From: Comamonadaceae bacterium
GTDB lineage: Bacteria; Pseudomonadota; Gammaproteobacteria; Burkholderiales; Burkholderiaceae_C
Length of the DNA stretch: 64,000 bases
Reading direction: 5' to 3'
NCBI GenBank assembly: GCA_947448735.1
Contig: CANFOS010000008.1
Coordinates: 62,001 to 126,000, forward strand
Below, in pieces: positions 1 to 9,023 of this stretch. Position numbers and translations under genes: made by a program. The stretch's first letter is position 1. Each line of letters opens with the position of its first letter. The notes below the pieces were generated by a model. That model saw only the letters and a program-made list of their open reading frames with translations, was not told the origin of the DNA and made no database searches.

Positions 1-96
1 AGCTTTTAACGAACAATGGCAGTTTGAATGTCATGGCGGCGAACAAGAGTTGATAGATCAATGAAACAAAGCATAAACCAATGGATTCAAGGGGCC

Positions 97-129
97 AAAA
101 AAAATGCCCGCACTAGGCGGGCATTTTTG
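97..129 (-). terminator. Rho-independent terminator of the Ala/Lys-rich secreted protein gene
   Basis: A perfect 8-bp stem (104-111 with 117-124) around a 5-base loop is flanked by A-rich sequence on the left and a T run on the right, so it can work in either direction. It lies 13 bases beyond the stop codon of the minus-strand gene that ends at 142 and fits as its terminator. Confidence 0.85.
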
Positions 130-141
130 GACAGATGCAAA

Positions 142-399
142 TTACTTGGCAGCTGGCTTGGCATCAGCTTTCTTGGCTTCAGCTTTTTCTTTCTTGGCAG
201 CAGCTTTTTCTTCTTTGGTTGCTTTTGCTGGCTTGGCATCAGCTTTCTTTTCTTCAGCTTTTGCAGCAGGTGCAGCAGGTGCAGCAGCAGCGGCTGGCTT
301 GGCAGCCGAAGCGCCGGCCATAGGAGCACCAGCGTGGGAAGCGGCGAATGCGCCAACAGCAAACAGGCTAGAAATCAGAGCAGCGAGGATTTTGTTCAT
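142..399 (-). CDS. small secreted Ala/Lys-rich protein of unknown function
   Basis: An 85-residue protein. Residues 1-19 form a signal peptide (MNKILAALISSLFAVGAFA) with a likely signal peptidase I site after AFA. The mature part is almost entirely Ala, Lys, Glu and Pro, in an alternating histone-H1-like pattern (AKAEEKKADAKPAK and similar), so it is probably unfolded or helical and strongly charged. A Shine-Dalgarno-like AGGAA lies just upstream of the ATG, and a strong terminator follows, so it appears monocistronic. Exported Ala/Lys-rich proteins of this kind occur in Burkholderiales, but I know of no established function. It is divergent from icd. Confidence 0.75.
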   Translation of the reverse strand: MNKILAALISSLFAVGAFAASHAGAPMAGASAAKPAAAAAPAAPAAKAEEKKADAKPAKATKEEKAAAKKEKAEAKKADAKPAAK

Positions 400-654
400 T
401 TTGAGTTTCCTGAAATAACGTTATTGGAAAATTACCCCGAATATTTTCGGAGGCCTAACCGTAACGAGATCGCTTTGCAATCGGTTGACAGGACAATCAA
501 CTTTTTTGAGATGGGGTTTTAAAATGAGTTTGCGGCTAGAATTTACGGGTTTTTACCTAAAATGGCGATGAAATATGACGTTTTACCGTCATTTTCACGC
601 CCACTTTTCCTCACTCATCAGCAATTTACCGTACCTTCTGGAGACTTTTAAAAT

Positions 655-1908
<1,254 letters not shown>

Positions 1909-1933
1909 CTCGTCCCCATCTCTGGGGAATGAA

Positions 1934-1970
1934 TCAACCGCCTGGGAGTCATCCCACGGCGGTTTTTTTA
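1934..1970 (+). terminator. Rho-independent terminator after icd
   Basis: An inverted repeat (ACCGCCTGGGA paired with TCCCACGGCGGT, one bulge) is followed by seven T residues. It lies 28 bases after the icd stop. Confidence 0.85.
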
Positions 1971-2026
1971 TTGACTTATTCCAACTCCCAGCTCAAAAAG
2001 TCTGACCGATGGCTAGAATGAATTTC

Positions 2027-2395
2027 ATGGCGACCAAATCACCCAAAACTCCTGCAAGCCCTAGCACTCCTACTTACAAGCCGCAAAAGGTAGACGACGG
2101 CGGCACCGTGGTGCTCGAACGTCTGCCGCAAAAAACAAAACCACCACAAATGCACCAGGTGGTGGTGCTCAATGACGACTACACGCCGATGGAGTTTGTG
2201 GTGATGGTGATTCAGGAGTTTTTCAACAAGGACCGGGAAACCGCTACCCAGATCATGCTGAAAATCCACCTGGACGGCAAAGGTGTTTGCGGTGTGTTTT
2301 CGAAAGACGTGGCTGCGACCAAGGTTGATCAGGTCACAGAGGCGGCTCGTAAACACGGTCATCCATTACAGTGTCTGAGCGAGCCGCTGGAATAA
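2027..2395 (+). CDS. clpS: ATP-dependent Clp protease adaptor ClpS
   Basis: ClpS delivers N-degron substrates to the ClpAP protease. The conserved core is clear: [23 protein letters not shown], which contains the N-end-rule binding pocket residues, followed by [18 protein letters not shown]. The N-terminal roughly 30 residues are Pro/Thr/Lys-rich and flexible, as in the family. I chose the ATG at 2027 (MATKSPK) because homologues commonly begin MATK. An in-frame ATG at 2009 would add six residues, and neither has a strong Shine-Dalgarno. clpA follows 91 bases downstream, the standard clpS-clpA arrangement. Confidence 0.93.
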   Translation: MATKSPKTPASPSTPTYKPQKVDDGGTVVLERLPQKTKPPQMHQVVVLNDDYTPMEFVVMVIQEFFNKDRETATQIMLKIHLDGKGVCGVFSKDVAATKVDQVTEAARKHGHPLQCLSEPLE

Positions 2396-2486
2396 GAGGC
2401 CACAGTAAGCTATTGAATTGCCGTAATCCGCCGCCAATATTCAAAGAGTCGTCAGTTATTTAACGCAGCAAGCTAAAGGAAGCCCA

Positions 2487-4826
2487 ATGATTGCCCAAGA
2501 ACTAGAAGTCAGCTTGCACATGGCCTTCGTCGAAGCGCGACAGCAGCGCCATGAATTCATCACGGTCGAGCATTTGTTGCTTGCCCTCCTGGACAACCCC
2601 AGCGCTGCCGAGGTGCTGCGCGCGTGCTCCGCCAATGTCGATGAATTGCGCAAATCACTTGCCAACTTCATCAAGGACAACACGCCGCAAGTTGCGGGTA
2701 CCGAAGATGTCGATACTCAGCCCACGCTCGGTTTTCAGCGCGTCATCCAGCGCGCCATCATGCATGTGCAGTCCACTGGAAACGGTAAAAAAGAAGTCAC
2801 CGGCGCCAACGTGCTTGTTGCCATCTTTGGTGAGAAAGACTCGCATGCGGTGTACTACCTTCACCAGCAGGGCGTGACCCGGCTTGACGTGGTCAACTTC
2901 ATTGCGCACGGTATCAAAAAGAGCGATCCGCCCGAGCCCGCCAAAGCTGGCGAAAGCGCTGCCGAGAATGAAGAAGGTGGCGCTGAAAAGAACGAGAAAC
3001 AGTCTCCGCTTGAGCAATACACCCAAAACCTGAACCAGATGGCCAAAGACGGCAAGATTGACCCGCTGATTGGCCGTCAGTATGAGGTCGAGCGCGTCAT
3101 CCAGATTTTGTGCCGTCGCCGTAAAAACAACCCCCTGTTGGTGGGTGAGGCTGGTGTTGGCAAGACGGCAATTGCTGAGGGCCTGGCTTGGCGCATCACC
3201 CAAAAAGATGTGCCTGAAATCTTGGCGGAAGCCCAGGTTTATTCGCTTGATATGGGCGCCTTGCTGGCCGGCACCAAATACCGCGGTGACTTTGAGCAGC
3301 GCCTGAAGGGCGTTCTGAAGTCACTCAAGGACAAGCCGAATGGTATTTTGTTCATTGACGAAATCCATACGCTGATCGGTGCAGGCGCTGCTTCTGGTGG
3401 CACGCTGGATGCATCGAATTTGCTCAAGCCCGCGCTCAGCTCGGGCCAGCTCAAGTGCATTGGTGCCACCACATTCACAGAATACCGTGGTATTTTCGAA
3501 AAAGACGCTGCACTGTCGCGTCGTTTCCAGAAGGTTGATGTGGTTGAACCGACAGTACAGGAGACGGTGGACATTCTCAAAGGTCTGAAGTCGCGCTTTG
3601 AAGAGCACCACAGCGTGAAATATGCCGTAGCTGCCTTGCAGGCCGCGGCTGAACTGTCTGCCAAGTACATCAATGACCGCCATTTGCCCGACAAGGCGAT
3701 TGACGTGATTGACGAGGCTGGTGCTGCCCAGCGTATCTTGCCGCCGTCCAAGCGCAAGAAAATCATCACCAAAACCGAGGTCGAAGAGATCGTTGCCAAA
3801 ATCGCACGCATCCCGCCCGCCAATGTGTCAAACGACGACCGGGGCAAGCTCAAAACACTTGAGCGCGACCTCAAGAGTGTCGTGTTTGGCCAGGACAAGG
3901 CACTCGACGTGCTGGCCAGCGCCGTCAAGATGGCGCGCTCCGGATTGGGCAAAGACGACAAGCCAATCGGTTCCTTCCTGTTCAGCGGCCCGACTGGCGT
4001 TGGCAAGACCGAGGCCGCCAAGCAGCTTGCGTACATCATGGGCATTGAGCTGATCCGCTTTGACATGAGCGAGTACATGGAGCGCCACGCGGTGAGCCGC
4101 CTGATTGGTGCGCCGCCGGGCTATGTGGGTTTTGACCAAGGCGGTCTGCTGACTGAGGCCGTGACCAAAAAACCGCATTGTGTGCTCTTGCTTGACGAGA
4201 TTGAAAAAGCGCATCCAGACATCTTCAATGTGCTGTTGCAGGTCATGGACCACGGCACGCTGACTGACAACAACGGCCGCAAGGCAGATTTTCGCAATGT
4301 CATCATCGTCATGACCACCAACGCGGGTGCCGAAACGATGAACAAGGCAACGATTGGCTTTACCAACCCGCGTGAAGCGGGCGATGAAATGGCCGATATC
4401 AAGCGCTTGTTCACGCCGGAGTTCCGCAACCGCCTGGATGCGACGGTCAGTTTCAAGGCGCTTGACGAAACCGTGATTTTGCGGGTGGTTGACAAATTTT
4501 TGCTGCAGCTTGAGACGCAACTGGCGGAAAAGAAAGTTGAAGTTACCTTCACCGACACACTGCGTAAATATCTCGGCAAGAAGGGTTTTGACCCGTTGAT
4601 GGGTGCACGTCCAATGCAGCGCCTGATTCAGGACACCATTCGCCGCGCCCTGGCCGACGAATTGTTGTTCGGCCGCCTGATGGATGGTGGGCGCCTGACG
4701 GTAGACATGAAAGTCACAAGCAACGAAAAAGGCGTGGAGGACGGCGAGGTGCAACTCGACATTCAGCCACTGCCTAAGAAAGAAGGCAAGACCAAGCCTG
4801 AGGCGGAATCGGCTGAAGCCGGTTAA
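2487..4826 (+). CDS. clpA: ATP-dependent Clp protease ATP-binding subunit ClpA
   Basis: A 779-residue AAA+ unfoldase that, with ClpP, degrades N-degron and other substrates in the cytoplasm. The order is an N-terminal Clp repeat domain (about 1-145), an acidic Glu/Ala/Lys linker, AAA module 1 with Walker A GEAGVGKT, and AAA module 2 with Walker A GPTGVGKT and Walker B LLLDEIEKAHPD. The C terminus is a charged Lys/Glu tail. There is no ClpB-type coiled-coil middle domain, which together with clpS upstream fixes the identity as ClpA. An AAGGAAG Shine-Dalgarno precedes the ATG, and a terminator follows. Confidence 0.97.
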   Translation: MIAQELEVSLHMAFVEARQQRHEFITVEHLLLALLDNPSAAEVLRACSANVDELRKSLANFIKDNTPQVAGTEDVDTQPTLGFQRVIQRAIMHVQSTGNGKKEVTGANVLVAIFGEKDSHAVYYLHQQGVTRLDVVNFIAHGIKKSDPPEPAKAGESAAENEEGGAEKNEKQSPLEQYTQNLNQMAKDGKIDPLIGRQYEVERVIQILCRRRKNNPLLVGEAGVGKTAIAEGLAWRITQKDVPEILAEAQVYSLDMGALLAGTKYRGDFEQRLKGVLKSLKDKPNGILFIDEIHTLIGAGAASGGTLDASNLLKPALSSGQLKCIGATTFTEYRGIFEKDAALSRRFQKVDVVEPTVQETVDILKGLKSRFEEHHSVKYAVAALQAAAELSAKYINDRHLPDKAIDVIDEAGAAQRILPPSKRKKIITKTEVEEIVAKIARIPPANVSNDDRGKLKTLERDLKSVVFGQDKALDVLASAVKMARSGLGKDDKPIGSFLFSGPTGVGKTEAAKQLAYIMGIELIRFDMSEYMERHAVSRLIGAPPGYVGFDQGGLLTEAVTKKPHCVLLLDEIEKAHPDIFNVLLQVMDHGTLTDNNGRKADFRNVIIVMTTNAGAETMNKATIGFTNPREAGDEMADIKRLFTPEFRNRLDATVSFKALDETVILRVVDKFLLQLETQLAEKKVEVTFTDTLRKYLGKKGFDPLMGARPMQRLIQDTIRRALADELLFGRLMDGGRLTVDMKVTSNEKGVEDGEVQLDIQPLPKKEGKTKPEAESAEAG

Positions 4827-4861
4827 AGCGGGCTGATGGGCTTTGATGCCCTGATTCTTGT

Positions 4862-4897
4862 TCAAAGCCGCTGGCGTCACGCTGGCGGCTTTTTTCT
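4862..4897 (+). terminator. Rho-independent terminator after clpA
   Basis: The arms AAGCCGC (4865-4871) and GCGGCTT (4885-4891), with an inner GCGT/ACGC stem, are followed by a T run. Confidence 0.8.
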
Positions 4898-4900
4898 TGG

Positions 4901-4965
4901 TGCTCCTATATCAGGAGCTTGTAGCCCTGATATTCATTGGGCTAGCGGCTGGTTTAGTTTTCGCC
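4901..4965. repeat. family-I interspersed repeat, intergenic copy
   Basis: This copy contains the shared segments GCTCCTATATCAGGAGCTT and TATTCATTGGGCTAGCGGCT. The same layout (GCTAT..., AGGAGCT, ATTCATTGGGCTAG.GGC, GATTT) recurs at 12432-12493, 35529-35582, 54010-54063 (inverted) and 57444-57503. It lies between the convergent ends of clpA and the HupE-like gene. Confidence 0.75.
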
Positions 4966-4986
4966 TAAAAGCCTGACAAATCGTAC

Positions 4987-6117
4987 CTAAAGGTCAAACG
5001 CACGCTGTATCAGCCACCAGCATGCCAGCAGCGCTACGATGATTGAGCCACCGGTCAATACCCCGACCCGATAAAAACGGCTTGATCGTAGCCAGAAGGC
5101 GATGGGTAAAAATAGGGCCACGATGCAAAGCTGTCCGATTTCTACACCACCGTTAAAGCCTATCAGTGCCAGCACCAGCGCATCCTGCGGCAAGCCCAAG
5201 TCGGCCAGTACCGATGCGAAACCGAAGCCATGTATCAGGCCAAAGACAAAGGCCATGACCCAGCGCTTTTTGTCAATGGTGCCTCGCAAGTTGTTCAGCG
5301 CTGCAATCACCACCGATGCGGCAATGACCGACTCGACCAGGCGCGACGGCAAGCTGATGATCTGCATGGCTGCCAGGCTGAGCGTGATGGAATGCGCAAG
5401 GGTAAACGCAGTCACGACTTTTAAAACTTCAACGAATGCGCCTTTCAGCGTGGGTGCAGGGTCCCATTGACCTGCCCTGCGCACCAATACGGCAGGCAAG
5501 AGCAATGACAGCAAAAACAGGATGTGGTCGTAGCCAATCCATATGTGCCACGTGCCATCAACCGCATATTGACGCAGGGTTTGCCAGGCACTGACGGGCG
5601 TCAAGGCCAGCGTCTGTTCAGCCGATTCGGTGCCAAAAACCAGCGCCTGAGTCACCGCCTTTGTGCCCGTTGCGCCGGGCACTATCCACTGCACCAGCCC
5701 CCGATGGGACGGGTCGACATCAAATAACAGGCTGTAGCTGGCCTTCAGGGGTGCGGCAAGCGCTGCACATTGCGCATTCAGGCTCAACACGACATAGGTG
5801 CCGTCGCTGTGCTTGTCCAGTTGCAGGTCTGCAGTGCTCACCATAAGGCAGGGTTTGCCAGCTGCAGTGATCGAGAGCCGTTCCGTTGCCAAGCGTGTGA
5901 TATCGCCGGCGCGCTGGCGCACCTCACCCCAGGTCAAATCGCCGTTGTCGTCACGGTCAATCTGCAACACGTAGTCAAGGTCACGCAGAGCGATGTCCCA
6001 GCGTATTTCGACATTGTTGCTGCTGCCAGCGCGCAGTGTCAGATAGCTGTCGCTGGGTTTGTGCGCCCACACCGGGCTTTGTAGCAGCAAGACCAGCAGC
6101 AGTATCCAGCGCTTCAT
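4987..6117 (-). CDS. HupE/UreJ-family membrane protein
   Basis: A 376-residue protein. It has an N-terminal signal peptide (MKRWILLLVLLLQSPVWA), a periplasmic domain of about 180 residues with an EF-hand-like acidic loop (DRDDNGDLTWGEV), then about six membrane segments. The C-terminal half carries GYDHILFLLSLLLPAVL and VFGLIHGFGFASVL, the His-containing helices typical of the HupE/UreJ_2 family. HupE and UreJ are linked to nickel transport, but the wider family is uncharacterised, and no hydrogenase or urease genes are nearby. Its ATG overlaps the stop of the upstream TPR gene (ATGA), so the two are translationally coupled. Confidence 0.85.
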   Translation of the reverse strand: MKRWILLLVLLLQSPVWAHKPSDSYLTLRAGSSNNVEIRWDIALRDLDYVLQIDRDDNGDLTWGEVRQRAGDITRLATERLSITAAGKPCLMVSTADLQLDKHSDGTYVVLSLNAQCAALAAPLKASYSLLFDVDPSHRGLVQWIVPGATGTKAVTQALVFGTESAEQTLALTPVSAWQTLRQYAVDGTWHIWIGYDHILFLLSLLLPAVLVRRAGQWDPAPTLKGAFVEVLKVVTAFTLAHSITLSLAAMQIISLPSRLVESVIAASVVIAALNNLRGTIDKKRWVMAFVFGLIHGFGFASVLADLGLPQDALVLALIGFNGGVEIGQLCIVALFLPIAFWLRSSRFYRVGVLTGGSIIVALLACWWLIQRAFDL

Positions 6118-7310
6118 CGCGTAGCTCCCTGGGCTGCGAGCTGCCTGGCCAACTTTTCCAGTGCCGGGTCCTCGTAGCGGCTACTGCGCAACCAGTCCAG
6201 CGCGACCTGAGCAGTTTTTGCTTGTTTGGCTGCCAGGGCGGCGCGCATGAAAACTTCAGCATCTCGCGGTTCTTTCTGGACTTGGTAGTTGGCACTGGCC
6301 AAACTCAGGGCCTTGGTTGCATTGCCCTCGACGTCGAGTTCAAAACGCGCGGCCTCCTGCTCGTGCAGACGATCGCCGCGCAAGGCGGCGGCCGCAAAGC
6401 GGTCGCGCAGCTGGGCGGCCCAGTCACTGCCGCGTTTATCGCCTGTTGCCTTGCCGGCCAAGGCCAGGCGAAGCAGCAAAATATCAGAGCGTTCCCAATC
6501 GGCCAAAAGACGAATGACCTCGCCTGGCCTTTGCCGTGCCAATAAAAAATCTGCATAAGCGCCCAGCAAAAACTGGTCTGTCACGCCCAGCTTTAGCGCG
6601 CTTTTGAAGTAGCCCTCGGCCACATCAAAGCGCTCCAGTCGCCATGCCATTTCGGCCAGTCGGGTCGCTTGCCAAAGCTGCAACTCTGGCGCGACTCGGG
6701 GTGCGGCACTGACAGCAGCCGACAATTTTTCAAATGTCTTTTCAAGTCGCCCTATGCTGGCTTCGACATAAGCACTGCAGCCCAACCCCAGCAGGGGGTC
6801 TGCCAAAGGCGCAACGCGCGCGCATTCCTGCGCAGCATCTGCGTAGCGTGCCTGAACCATAAAAATGGCACTTCGCCAAAGCAGTGGTTCAACCGACGCT
6901 GGATTGAGCTGGCTGGCTTTGGCCAGGTTGGCCAGTGCCGGCTCAAACGAGTGGCTAAATTGCTGGATCAGCCCCAGCACCAGAAGGTAGTCGGCCTGTA
7001 GGTTGGCGGCCTCCGGTGCAGTTTTTGCCAACGGGGCGATAGCCGCTGATGCATAGCCCACATAGCGCGGGTCACCCAACGCCATCGCCATGTCAAAGTA
7101 ACGGCGGGCAATTTCTATTCGCAACCCTGAATCATCAGGCCGGGCGGCAAGCTGCTTTCGCAGCGAATCAACACGCCGGATGTCCGGATTGGCTCGGCTT
7201 GGCAGGCGTTCAACAATTTCGGCATCACTGGCGGGCGTGAAAGGCGCAGCATGGGCGCAGCTCAAAATGAGAATGAAGCCTGCTATTGCGGCCAGTTTTT
7301 TTAAAAACAC
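6114..7310 (-). CDS. exported tetratricopeptide-repeat protein
   Basis: About 398 residues from a GTG at 7310, which gives a good signal peptide (VFLKKLAAIAGFILILSCAHA). An open frame extends to 7406, but its extra residues look non-coding and run into the divergent exonuclease gene's leader, so I prefer the internal GTG. The rest is helical, with TPR-like units: for example the DDSGLRIEIARRYFDMAMALGDPRYVGYASAAIAPL region and several repeats ending in YADAAQECARV or EGYFKSALKLG. Such proteins act as periplasmic scaffolds. Coupling to the HupE-like gene suggests a shared function, but the partner is unknown. Confidence 0.75.
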   Translation of the reverse strand: MFLKKLAAIAGFILILSCAHAAPFTPASDAEIVERLPSRANPDIRRVDSLRKQLAARPDDSGLRIEIARRYFDMAMALGDPRYVGYASAAIAPLAKTAPEAANLQADYLLVLGLIQQFSHSFEPALANLAKASQLNPASVEPLLWRSAIFMVQARYADAAQECARVAPLADPLLGLGCSAYVEASIGRLEKTFEKLSAAVSAAPRVAPELQLWQATRLAEMAWRLERFDVAEGYFKSALKLGVTDQFLLGAYADFLLARQRPGEVIRLLADWERSDILLLRLALAGKATGDKRGSDWAAQLRDRFAAAALRGDRLHEQEAARFELDVEGNATKALSLASANYQVQKEPRDAEVFMRAALAAKQAKTAQVALDWLRSSRYEDPALEKLARQLAAQGATR

Positions 7311-7482
7311 TTGATTTGTAACGAACGAATGGATAGCTGTTTTGGACCGAATGCAAGACTTAAACTTAAAGGCTATCTGGCACCCGCCGACCCATTGTAA
7401 GAACAACGGCTGCTGTCGATTGGAGTGGGGGAATTCGGGACAGGGTTTACGGAGATATTGTTCGCTGGGAATTAATCAATAT

Positions 7483-8964
7483 ATGACGTCGCACACCTTT
7501 TTATGGCATGACTACGAGACTTTTGGCCTGAACCCCAGACGTGAACGGCCTGCGCAGTTTGCTGGCATCCGTACTGATGCAGACCTCAATGAGATGGGTG
7601 AGCCTGTCATGCTCTACTGCCAGCCCGCCAACGACTACCTGCCCGACGCCGAGTCGTGCCTGCTGACTGGCATCACACCGCAACTGTGTCTGGCGCGCGG
7701 CGTGCCCGAGCATGAATTTGCTGCAAAAATTCAAGCCCTGCTCGCTCAACCGGGCACGATTGGTGTCGGCTACAACTCCATCCGGTTTGACGACGAAGTC
7801 ACTCGGTACCTCTTCTGGCGCAATTTGATCGACCCCTACGCTCGTGAATGGCAAAACGAGTGTGGCCGATGGGACATACAGGATGTGGTGCGCATGGCCT
7901 ACGCGCTTCGGCCTGATGGCATCCGGTGGCCGACAAAACCAGATGAACGCAAGCCGCTCAATGGAGAAATTAGCCCAACTGCGATTCGTCCCAGCTTCAA
8001 GCTGGAAGACCTGGCCAGAGCCAATGGACTGCTGCACGAAGCCGCGCACGACGCGCTGTCTGATGTTCGGGCCACCATCGCGCTGGCACGGCTGATTCGC
8101 AATGCACAGCCCAGGCTGTTTGAGTTTTGCCTGAGCCTGCACAAAAAAGACCGCGTGGCGGCAGAGTTGGGCTTTCCAACCAGTCAGCAACTGGCTCAGC
8201 CGTTTCTGCATGTGTCTGGCATGTTCCCGCCCGAGCGCGGCTGCCTGGCAGTCATGTGGCCGCTGGCAACACACCCGAGCAACAAAAACGAGGTCCTGGC
8301 CTGGGACTTGTCACATGACCCAAGCGAACTGCCGGGCCTTGACATCGCCACCTTGCGTCAGCGCCTGTTCAGCAAGTCATCTGACTTGCCTGAAGGCGTG
8401 CTGCGCCTGCCGATCAAGTCGGTGCACTTGAACAAGTCGCCCATGGTGGTGAAAAAGCTCAAAACGTTGACGGTCGACATGGCTGCCAAGTGGGGCATTG
8501 ACATGGCCGCTGCGTTGGCCAATGCTGAAAAGGCCCGCGCTTTGCCCGACATGAGCGCGATCTGGCCAGATCTTTTCAATCGGCCCAAAGCAGATACCCC
8601 CGACGTTGACGAAGACCTGTATGGCGGCTTTGTCGGCCATGCAGACCGCCGCCGCCTGAACCAGCTTCGTGAGTTGTCGCCTGCAGAGCTGGCGGTCAGC
8701 CGTGTGGGGTTTGACGACGAGCGGCTGGACGAGCTGGTGTTTCGTTACCGTGCCCGCAATTTTCCAGAAACCCTCACCCAGCAGGAGCAGCAACGCTGGG
8801 GAGAGCACCGCACCGCAAGGCTGCTCGAAGGTGAGGGCGGTGCACGCAATGTGGATGCCTATTTTGCGCAGATAGACACGTTGTCGGAAACGGCTGACGA
8901 GCGGGCTGAAGAAATTCTGGGCACGCTGTATGACTATGCCGAAGTCGTCGCACCGGAACAATAA
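7483..8964 (+). CDS. sbcB: exodeoxyribonuclease I
   Basis: A 493-residue single-strand 3'-5' exonuclease involved in recombination and mismatch repair. The DEDD exonuclease motifs are visible: WHDYETFGLNP (first Asp/Glu pair), GYNSIRFDDEV, and EAAHDALSDVRATIALARL (last His and Asp). The C-terminal SH3-like and helical extension, ending near the motif RTARLLEGEGGARNVDAYF, matches the ExoI family. I chose the ATG at 7483 (MTSHTFLWHDYE) because conserved sequence begins there. Upstream in-frame codons overlap the divergent TPR gene's leader and look non-coding. Confidence 0.93.
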   Translation: MTSHTFLWHDYETFGLNPRRERPAQFAGIRTDADLNEMGEPVMLYCQPANDYLPDAESCLLTGITPQLCLARGVPEHEFAAKIQALLAQPGTIGVGYNSIRFDDEVTRYLFWRNLIDPYAREWQNECGRWDIQDVVRMAYALRPDGIRWPTKPDERKPLNGEISPTAIRPSFKLEDLARANGLLHEAAHDALSDVRATIALARLIRNAQPRLFEFCLSLHKKDRVAAELGFPTSQQLAQPFLHVSGMFPPERGCLAVMWPLATHPSNKNEVLAWDLSHDPSELPGLDIATLRQRLFSKSSDLPEGVLRLPIKSVHLNKSPMVVKKLKTLTVDMAAKWGIDMAAALANAEKARALPDMSAIWPDLFNRPKADTPDVDEDLYGGFVGHADRRRLNQLRELSPAELAVSRVGFDDERLDELVFRYRARNFPETLTQQEQQRWGEHRTARLLEGEGGARNVDAYFAQIDTLSETADERAEEILGTLYDYAEVVAPEQ

Positions 8965-8969
8965 GCCAT

Positions 8970-9010
8970 AAAAAAAGCGCCTGCCCTTCAACAGGGACAG
9001 ACGCTTTTGT
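8970..9010. terminator. bidirectional terminator between sbcB and rpoD
   Basis: An A-rich run is followed by AGCGCCTGCCCT, a short loop, AGGGACAGACGCT and a T run. The arms pair with three single mismatches. It lies between two converging genes and can serve both. Confidence 0.75.
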
Positions 9011-9023
9011 CGGGCCTCGACGC

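Noticed and set aside
7342-7482. N-terminal extension of sbcB from 7342
   Set aside because: Residues before 7483 do not resemble ExoI, and the region overlaps the leader of the divergent TPR gene. Conservation starts at MTSHTFLWHDYE.
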